Of a DNA stretch of 64,000 bases, positions 58,489 to 64,000 are shown piece after piece. The notes beneath the pieces were generated by a model. The model ran no database searches. It was not told where the DNA came from and saw nothing but the letters and a program-made list of their open reading frames with translations. Where the stretch lies: NCBI RefSeq assembly GCF_024494565.1, contig NZ_JANHDN010000008.1, forward strand, positions 131,182 through 195,181. Direction: 5' to 3'. The stretch comes from Halorubrum rutilum (GTDB lineage Archaea; Halobacteriota; Halobacteria; Halobacteriales; Haloferacaceae). The position numbers and the translations under genes are program-made. Position 1 is the first letter of the stretch. Every line of letters starts with the position of its first letter.

Positions 58489-60563
58489 GGGACGAGCGCG
58501 TCGAGGCGAAACGGGAGGCGGAGTCGCTCGACGAGCCCGCCGCGGAGGCCCGCGAACTCGCGGAGCGGCTCGGGCTGGAGCCGTACCCGGTCCGGTACTG
58601 GGTCGTCGACCACGACGAGATGAACGAGCTGATCGCCTACGGCGGCTTCCAGCGGCGGTACCCCCACTGGCGGTGGGGGATGAACTACGAGCGCCAGCGC
58701 AAGAAGGACCGCCACGGGCTCGGGAAGGCGTTCGAGATCGTCAACAACGACGACCCGAGCCACGCGTTCCTCCAGGAGTCGAACTCGACCGCCGACCAGA
58801 AGGCCGTCATCACCCACGTGGAGGCCCACGCCGACTTCTTCGCGAACAACCGGTGGTTCGGGCTGTACGCCGACCGCGGCGAGGGCGGGCCGAACGCCGC
58901 GGCGCGGCTGGAGCGCAACGCGGACCGGATCGCGTCGATCGCCGACCGCCCCGACGTCGACCGCGACGAGGTCGAGCGCCTCATCGACGCCGTGAGCGCG
59001 CTGGAGGACACCATCGACCAGCACAGCCCGGTCGACGCCGCGCGGTCGGTCGAGGAGCCGGGCGTCTCGGAGGACGTGAGCGATCCCGACGACGACCCGC
59101 TGGCGGCGGTCGAAGAGCGGATCGCGGAGCTCGACCTCTCCGAGGAGGTGCGCCGCGACGTGTTCGACGACGAGTGGCTCGACGAACACGGCGAGGGGGT
59201 CGAGCCGGAGGAGCCGCGCCCGGACGTGCTCGCGTTCCTGCGCGACCACGGGAAGCGGTACGACGCCGAGAGCGGGAAGGCCGTCGACCGCGAGCCGTGG
59301 GAGACGACCGTCATCGACGCGCTCCGCGAGGAGGCGTACTACTTCGCCGGTCAGAAGCAGACGAAGGTGATGAACGAGGGGTGGGCCACCTACTGGGAGT
59401 CGGTGATGATGGGCGGCGAGGGGTTCGCCGGCCCCGACGAGTTCCTCACGTACGCGGACCACATGGCCCGGGTGCTCGGCTCGCCCGGGCTCAACCCCTA
59501 CAAGCTCGGCTTCGAGCTGTGGACGCACGTGGAGCTGCGCGCCGCCCGCCGCGACGTGATCGACAGGCTGCTCCGCGTCGAGGGCGTGACGCCGGAGAAC
59601 TTCCACTCGCGGATCGACCTCGACGAGGTCGCCGAGGCGCTCGAACCCCACCCCGCGATCGCCGGCGCCGGCCCCGCGACGCTCGACGAGCTGGCCGAGC
59701 TCGCCGCCGACGGCGACCCGCGGGTCGACGCCGAGGCGGTCGACCGGGCGCTCTCGGCCCGGAGCGATGAGGCGGACGGCGACGACGCCGAGACCGGTCC
59801 CGACGGGGGCCCGGACGTCGAGCGGTACCCGTGGAAGCTGCTGACGCGCGAGGGGCTCGCGGAGCGTCACTACGTCCTCGCGCGGCCGGAGCACCGGGGG
59901 GCCCTCCGCAACGTCTCGCGGGAGACGCTCGACGAGCGCGCCCGGTACATGTTCGACGTCGACCGGTACGCGACCGTCGACGAGGCGCTCGCGGACGTCG
60001 ACCGCGCGGCCGGCTGGGACCGGATGGTAGAGGTACGCGCGAGCCACAACGACGTGACGTTCATCGACGCGTTCCTCACCGACGAGTTCGTCCGCGAGGG
60101 GAACTACTTCACCTACGAGTACAGCCGGGCGGCCGAGGAGCACCGCGTCGCCAGCGTCGACGCCGACGACGTCCGGCGGAAGCTCCTCTTGCAGTTCACG
60201 AACTTCGGCAAGCCGACGGTCGTCGTGCTCGACGGCAACTACCGGAACCGGGGCGAGCTCCTGCTCGGCCACCGGTTCAACGGGGTCGCGCTCGACGAGG
60301 AGTCGGCGAAGGAGACGCTGAAACGCGTCTTCGAGCTGTGGGGCCGCCCCGTGAACCTCGCGACGATCCGCGTCGAGTACTCCGACGAGGCGATCCGCCG
60401 GGCGAAGCGCCGGGGCGCCGAGCCGGAGGGCGAGGAGGTCGGCGTGCGCTTCCAGTACGACGGCGGCGAGGTGACCGAACACGACCTCGACCCGGAGATC
60501 CGCGAGCGGATCGAGGCCGACGAGGTCGACTACGACACCAAGCCGGACGACTGGCTGGCGTGA
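58485..60563 (+). CDS. spoVR: SpoVR family protein
   Basis: A 692-residue SpoVR/YcgB homologue. The N-terminal [52 protein letters not shown] and [10 protein letters not shown] are conserved. [19 protein letters not shown] lies in the middle, and [19 protein letters not shown] and [16 protein letters not shown] are in the C-terminal domain. It is longer than bacterial homologues (about 470-510) by acidic insertions, for example at about 180-260 and 400-445. Role: stress and spore-coat-related function in Bacillus; unknown in archaea. Last gene of the operon. Confidence 0.93.
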   Translation: MRDERVEAKREAESLDEPAAEARELAERLGLEPYPVRYWVVDHDEMNELIAYGGFQRRYPHWRWGMNYERQRKKDRHGLGKAFEIVNNDDPSHAFLQESNSTADQKAVITHVEAHADFFANNRWFGLYADRGEGGPNAAARLERNADRIASIADRPDVDRDEVERLIDAVSALEDTIDQHSPVDAARSVEEPGVSEDVSDPDDDPLAAVEERIAELDLSEEVRRDVFDDEWLDEHGEGVEPEEPRPDVLAFLRDHGKRYDAESGKAVDREPWETTVIDALREEAYYFAGQKQTKVMNEGWATYWESVMMGGEGFAGPDEFLTYADHMARVLGSPGLNPYKLGFELWTHVELRAARRDVIDRLLRVEGVTPENFHSRIDLDEVAEALEPHPAIAGAGPATLDELAELAADGDPRVDAEAVDRALSARSDEADGDDAETGPDGGPDVERYPWKLLTREGLAERHYVLARPEHRGALRNVSRETLDERARYMFDVDRYATVDEALADVDRAAGWDRMVEVRASHNDVTFIDAFLTDEFVREGNYFTYEYSRAAEEHRVASVDADDVRRKLLLQFTNFGKPTVVVLDGNYRNRGELLLGHRFNGVALDEESAKETLKRVFELWGRPVNLATIRVEYSDEAIRRAKRRGAEPEGEEVGVRFQYDGGEVTEHDLDPEIRERIEADEVDYDTKPDDWLA

Positions 60564-60602
60564 GAAGCGGTCGGTCGCGCCCCGATACGAGCGGGCGCGA
60601 CC

Positions 60603-61301
60603 CTACGACAGCGCCGCGACGAGGTCGGCGACCGCGTCCGTCTCCTCCTCGTTGATGCCGTGGCCCATTCCCTCGTAGATCCGCTCGTCGACGTCGGCGC
60701 CGAGCGCCTCCAACACCGCGGTGGTCTCGCGGACGCGCTCCTCCGGGATGTGCGGGTCGACGTCGCTACACCCGAGGAACGCCGGCGTCCCGTCGAGCGC
60801 CTCGGCCGGGTCGCCGTCGACCGCGGCCGCGGCGTCGGAGCGGTAGTCGTCGACGGCGATCGACTCGCCGATCAGGCCGCCGCTCAGGACCGCGAGCCCG
60901 CCGTAGCGGGTCGGGTTCCGCGCGACGAACTCGCTCGCGAGGCAGGCGCCCTGCGAGAAGCCGCCGACGAGGACGTGCTCGGTCGGGACTCCTGCCTCCG
61001 TCGCCGTCTCGACCGCGCGGCCGACGGCGCGGAGCCCGGAGCTCCGGCCGGGTTCGTTCTCCGCGACGGGCGCGAGGAAGGAGTTCGGGTACCAGGTGTT
61101 GGCGGCCGCCTGAGGAGCGAGTAGGGCGACATCGCCGTCGCCGGCGACCTCCTCGCCGAAGCCGACGATGCCGCGCGCGGTCGCGCCGCGACCGTGGACG
61201 AGGACGACCGCGGCGTCGGCCGCCTCGACCGGCGTTCCGGCCGTCACCAGCGCCTCGTCGGCGTGGGGGTCGTCGCCCGCGTGCGGGGCGCGCCCGCTCA
61301 T
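60603..61301 (-). CDS. Phospholipase/carboxylesterase-type alpha/beta hydrolase
   Basis: A 232-residue serine hydrolase of the YpfH/phospholipase-carboxylesterase group. The nucleophile elbow is GGFSQGACLASEF. The oxyanion loop is VVLVHGRGATARG, the Asp is in GCSDVDPHIPEERV, and the His is in YEGMGHGINEEE. Substrate unknown (an ester). It overlaps the upstream VOC gene by four bases (61298-61301), so both are made from one mRNA. Confidence 0.9.
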   Translation of the reverse strand: MSGRAPHAGDDPHADEALVTAGTPVEAADAAVVLVHGRGATARGIVGFGEEVAGDGDVALLAPQAAANTWYPNSFLAPVAENEPGRSSGLRAVGRAVETATEAGVPTEHVLVGGFSQGACLASEFVARNPTRYGGLAVLSGGLIGESIAVDDYRSDAAAAVDGDPAEALDGTPAFLGCSDVDPHIPEERVRETTAVLEALGADVDERIYEGMGHGINEEETDAVADLVAALS

Positions 61302-61912
61302 ACGCCGACGCCCGCGTCCGCGTCCGGCAGGTCGTGCTTCTTCACCGGGAGCCCGAGCTCTTCGAGGGCGCCCTCCATGTGGCGGTCCTGGGCGAAGTCG
61401 GCGCCGTCCTCCTCGCGGAGGCGCTGGGCGGTCGCGAGCACCTCGCCCTTGCGGTCGTCCGGGATCTCGTACTTGTCGGCCGAGAGCTCGATGACGAGCC
61501 CGTTGTTGTCCTGCGTGTAGATCGAGTGGAAGATCCCCCGGTCGAACACGTTGTACCCCTTGCCGGCCTCCGCTAACGCCGCCATGATGTCCTCGTACTC
61601 GTCGGGCTCGACGCTGAAACAGAGGTGGTGGACCGCGCCGGTGCCGGCGCGCTGGCCGCGGGCCGAGGGACGGTCGTCGCTCACGAAGAACGTCAGGATG
61701 CGACCGTCGCCGGTGTCGAAGAACAGGTGCGTCTGCGACGGGTCGTCGAGGTTCGGCTGCCGGAGGACGAGGGGCATCCCGAGCAGGTCGCGGTAGAAGG
61801 CGATCGTGTCGGCCTCGTTGCTCCCCCAGACCGTGATGTGGTCGGTGCCGCTGGTGTGGAACGGTGCGTCCGGAAGCTCCGTCGTGACCGGAGCCGGGCT
61901 CTCGTCGCTCAT
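61298..61912 (-). CDS. VOC-superfamily dioxygenase/glyoxalase-like protein
   Basis: A 204-residue vicinal-oxygen-chelate protein. Metal ligands are likely in GTDHITVWGSNEADTIAFY, VHHLCFSVEPDEYE and NGLVIELSADKYE. The two-module layout and the DRGIFHSIYTQDNNG segment resemble ring-cleaving dioxygenases. It probably works with the co-transcribed esterase on an aromatic or ester substrate. The TTTTTATA box A (minus strand, 61936-61943) is about 24-31 nt upstream. Confidence 0.88.
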   Translation of the reverse strand: MSDESPAPVTTELPDAPFHTSGTDHITVWGSNEADTIAFYRDLLGMPLVLRQPNLDDPSQTHLFFDTGDGRILTFFVSDDRPSARGQRAGTGAVHHLCFSVEPDEYEDIMAALAEAGKGYNVFDRGIFHSIYTQDNNGLVIELSADKYEIPDDRKGEVLATAQRLREEDGADFAQDRHMEGALEELGLPVKKHDLPDADAGVGV

Positions 61913-62059
61913 ACCGGTCGTACGTGACGAGTACGTATAAAAACGAAAGGGACCCCCGGGTGATCGACTGACATCGGTGTTATCGGCTCGGGAGGGTCGC
62001 GTCGGCGGCCGGCGCCGACGAAGCGGTCGATTTACCTCACCGACGGCGGATCGACGGGC

Positions 62060-62206
62060 ATGGAGACACTGTTTCACGCCGGACTCGAACATCCGAACAC
62101 GCTCTGGATCGCCGTCAGCGCGGTCGTCGCCTTCGCTCTCGGGGTCGGGGTCGGCGCCGCCCGACTGGGACTCGGATCCGCGCTCCGCGACGCGGTCGAC
62201 GACTGA
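62060..62206 (+). CDS. Small single-span membrane protein
   Basis: A 48-residue protein (METLFHAGLEHPNTLWIAVS...) with one membrane segment (about 15-33) and an acidic tail. A box A-like ATTTACC at about 62029-62035 lies 25-31 nt upstream. It runs divergently from the VOC-esterase operon. No family recognised. Confidence 0.6.
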   Translation: METLFHAGLEHPNTLWIAVSAVVAFALGVGVGAARLGLGSALRDAVDD

Positions 62207-62228
62207 GCGACACGGAGAGCGAAGCGAG

Positions 62229-62447
62229 TCAGGAGCGCCGCCAGACCGGCGGCGCGACGCCGAGCGCCCGGACGGCGCAGGGGTAGCCGATCGCGACGGC
62301 GACGACGACCCCCGCCGAGGGGAGAAGCCCGGGCGCGCCGACGACGCGCTCGACGAGCGACAGCGCCGCGACCATCAGCAGGAACATCGCGGCCCAGTGC
62401 GGGGCGAGCTGTCGCACCGTTCCTCGCGTCGAACTCACGTCTCGCAC
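62229..62447 (-). CDS. Small two-span membrane protein
   Basis: A 72-residue protein with two hydrophobic segments (about 20-36 and 42-60), starting with GTG (MRDVSSTRGTVRQLAPHW...). A TATAC box A (minus strand, about 62462-62466) precedes it. No family recognised; coding status is moderate. Confidence 0.55.
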   Translation of the reverse strand: MRDVSSTRGTVRQLAPHWAAMFLLMVAALSLVERVVGAPGLLPSAGVVVAVAIGYPCAVRALGVAPPVWRRS

Positions 62448-62595
62448 AACGAGCGCGACACGTATAGGCTGTCGCCCGCGGTCCCGGTCCGCGACGGGGA
62501 TCGTCTCGCGGGAGAAGGCGGGACGGACGGCGAGGCGGGAGGACGGAGACCGAACGGCTCCATCAAAAACGGGTCCGACCGACTGGGCGGCGAGA

Positions 62596-63456
62596 TCAGT
62601 ACCGCGAGGGGATGAACGCCGCGCCGAGCAGGAGCAGCGAGGAGAGCAGAGCGAGGACGAGCACGCGCGTCAGCCCGCTGTTGTACTGCTGGAACTGGTC
62701 GATCTGCGAGACCTGCGCCTCGTACCCCTCGATGTCGCTCGACAGCTGCATCGTCGAGGCGTCGGAGAAGTGCGCGATGAACTCCGTCTCGCCGACCGTG
62801 ACCCGGGAGTGTTGCTCTATCTCGATGCTCTCGGTCTCCGTCGCCTCCCAGAAGACCACCGCCTGCTCCGCCGTGACGTCGTCGACGGTCACGGTGTTGC
62901 CGCCGTACTCGAAGGCGTCGCCCGCGGCGTACGACCGCTCTTCGGGAGCCGGGAAGTACTCGCCCGCCGGGACGAGCGTCGACTCGCCGTCCTCGGTGAC
63001 GACGACGTACTCGCCGTCGTCGCGCTCGACGGTCTCGTTGTCGGCCTGTGGGTCGTTTTCGAGGATTGCCTGCCGGTCGAGCACCTCGACGAGCGTGAAC
63101 TCGCTCGGATCCTCGCCCGAGATCGTCACGCGCCACTCCCGGTCGCCGACCTCGACGGTCGACTCGTTCGCCCAGGCCTCGGACTGTTCCACCGTCATCT
63201 CGCGCTCGATCGTGGCGACGATGGACGTCGAGGCGCCGCCGCCACCGTGACCGCCGCCACCACCCTCCTCGACCTCGGCGATCTCGGCGACGACGTACTC
63301 CTCGCCGTCGACCTCGATCGTGTCACCCTGTGAGACCTCGAAGTCGGGGTTCTCGAAGCCGACCTCCGGGGTGTCGGCCGTCGCGGTGAGAACGCCCGCT
63401 CCGCCCGCGATCAGCACGAAGAGTGCGACGTACACGGCCACAGCGCGTCGTTGCAT
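62596..63456 (-). CDS. Exported haloarchaeal protein with N- and C-terminal membrane anchors
   Basis: A 286-residue protein. The N-terminal hydrophobic segment (about 5-27) serves as signal or anchor, and a C-terminal one is at about 259-280 (VLVLALLSSLLLLGAAFI). The outer part is beta-rich with repeated GxTIxVDGEEYVV-type and GGGGHGGGG motifs near residue 70. It may belong to a haloarchaeal surface family; no function known. A TATAAC box A (63481-63486 on the plus strand, read on the minus) precedes the ATG at 63454-63456. Confidence 0.72.
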   Translation of the reverse strand: MQRRAVAVYVALFVLIAGGAGVLTATADTPEVGFENPDFEVSQGDTIEVDGEEYVVAEIAEVEEGGGGGHGGGGASTSIVATIEREMTVEQSEAWANESTVEVGDREWRVTISGEDPSEFTLVEVLDRQAILENDPQADNETVERDDGEYVVVTEDGESTLVPAGEYFPAPEERSYAAGDAFEYGGNTVTVDDVTAEQAVVFWEATETESIEIEQHSRVTVGETEFIAHFSDASTMQLSSDIEGYEAQVSQIDQFQQYNSGLTRVLVLALLSSLLLLGAAFIPSRY

Positions 63457-63675
63457 GGTTTCAGCATGGGTCACCCCGCGTATAACGGTTACTAAGGCGA
63501 GCGACCGGGACGACCGAACCGGGCCACCGCTCCGCCTCCGCGCCACGGTGAACGGCGAGCGCGAACGGGAGCGAAACGGAGCGTCCGACCGCACGACGTC
63601 GTCCGCGCGGCGCGCGAGTCCACGGAGATCCCGGCGAGTACCACGGCGCGGCGGCCGCTATCGGGACGACTACCA
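63457..63675. other. Gap between the anchored protein and tRNA-Cys
   Basis: About 220 nt with no supported gene apart from the box A of the minus-strand gene near 63481. The rest is GC-rich with no clear repeat. Confidence 0.4.
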
Positions 63676-63682
63676 GTAAAAA
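63675..63682 (-). terminator. T-tract terminator after tRNA-Cys
   Basis: On the minus strand the tRNA-Cys discriminator is followed directly by a run of T residues (CTTTTTTACTGG). This is typical of archaeal termination and would end transcripts coming from the rRNA operon. Confidence 0.65.
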
Positions 63683-63758
63683 AGCCAAGGGCCGGATTTG
63701 AACCGGCGTTGGGCGGCTCTGCAGGCCGCTGCGTCTGACCAGACTCTGCCACCTTGGC
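63683..63758 (-). tRNA. tRNA-Cys (GCA)
   Basis: Read on the minus strand: acceptor GCCAAGG pairs with CCTTGGC. The anticodon arm GCGGC-CTGCAGA-GCCGC gives anticodon GCA. The T-arm is GCCGG-TTCAAAT-CCGGC. The discriminator U73 is the identity base expected for cysteine. CCA is not encoded. A CTTAAAC box A (minus strand, about 63784-63790) lies upstream. Its place after 5S rRNA is the usual haloarchaeal rRNA-operon order. Confidence 0.95.
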
Positions 63759-63898
63759 GCTATCGAAGGTACCGCGGTCGAGCGTTTAAGCCTAGCGGTC
63801 ACGACGGGGCCGCTCGCCGGTGGGCGGTGTGTTTTCGCGGAGAGGCGTCTGGAGGTGCTGGAAAAACGTATGAGGTGGGGCGATCGCCCCGGTATGAA

Positions 63899-64000
63899 TG
63901 GGCAGGCGGCGACCCGCGGTTCCCAGAGGATCGCTCACTCCAGTACTTCCCGGTACGCTGGCGGGCTTAACTTCCGTGTTCGGAATGGGTACGGGTGTTC
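63899..64000 (-). rRNA. rrf: 5S rRNA (3' part, cut by the window edge)
   Basis: On the minus strand the sequence CCGTACCCATTCCGAACACG, then GGAAGTTAAGCCCGCCAGCG and GTACTGGAGTGAGCGATCCT, matches archaeal 5S rRNA. The 3' boundary near 63899 is approximate. The 5' end lies beyond the window, so 23S and 16S genes are expected to the right on the same strand. Confidence 0.93.

Overview
The window is chromosomal DNA of a haloarchaeon, most likely Halorubrum or a close relative. The evidence is very high GC content, acidic predicted proteins, many families known only from Halobacteria (DUF5787, DUF5790, DUF5611, DUF7093, DUF7563, HFX_2341-type regulators), an archaeal TFB, L10e-type ribosomal protein, NucS, and the haloarchaeal order 5S rRNA then tRNA-Cys. 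Most genes look leaderless: a TTTAWA-like box A lies about 26-31 nt upstream of the chosen start codon, and I used this spacing to choose several starts. The genus is an inference; no search was run.

Layout. 1-7.4 kb: housekeeping metabolism (dUTPase-like protein, flavin monooxygenase, CBS protein, Nudix hydrolase, NAD synthetase, TrpD paralogue). 7.6-13.4 kb: an SppA-type protease plus DUF4350 pair, a fused siroheme decarboxylase, an aldo/keto reductase and small zinc or membrane proteins. 13.4-25.7 kb: ArfB-like deformylase, ABC exporter, RNase Z, HIT protein, a ParA/MinD-like protein with a degenerate P-loop, a TFB, an ACR3-like transporter, an HFX_2341 regulator, a GTPBP1-type GTPase and MptD. 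25.7-35.7 kb: PHP protein, MTA/SAH deaminase, LysE exporter, a secreted repeat protein with an acidic tail, AhcY, NucS, L10e and a Ski2-like helicase.

35.8-36.4 kb holds tRNA-Pro(UGG) and tRNA-Phe(GAA). Two further exact 21-nt copies of the tRNA-Phe 3' end follow the second tRNA, each inside a hairpin unit of about 120 nt. 36.4-50.2 kb is a run of mostly single haloarchaeal genes: DoxX, CspA, two 2Fe-2S proteins, DUF7093, DUF5611, a possible kinase-fold protein, USP, ROK, PrsW, FAU-1, a GCS2-type ligase, NifU and PUA. 50.18-50.55 kb is a protein-poor block that begins with a strong box A, continues as three hairpins and ends in a 26-nt direct repeat. I consider this the best candidate for an undescribed element.

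52.6-60.6 kb is one tightly overlapping operon: PrkA, a second PrkA-like protein, a YeaH/DUF444 protein and SpoVR. It is preceded by an unusually long leader. The window closes with an esterase-VOC pair, small membrane proteins, tRNA-Cys(GCA) and the 3' part of 5S rRNA, both on the minus strand, so the rest of the rRNA operon should lie beyond the right edge.

Genes that work together: SAH and methylthioadenosine turnover (26.7 and 30.5 kb); folate/pterin and flavin/F420 steps (MptD, ArfB); RNA processing and translation (RNase Z, L10e, FAU-1, PUA protein, tRNAs); and the PrkA/YeaH/SpoVR stress module.
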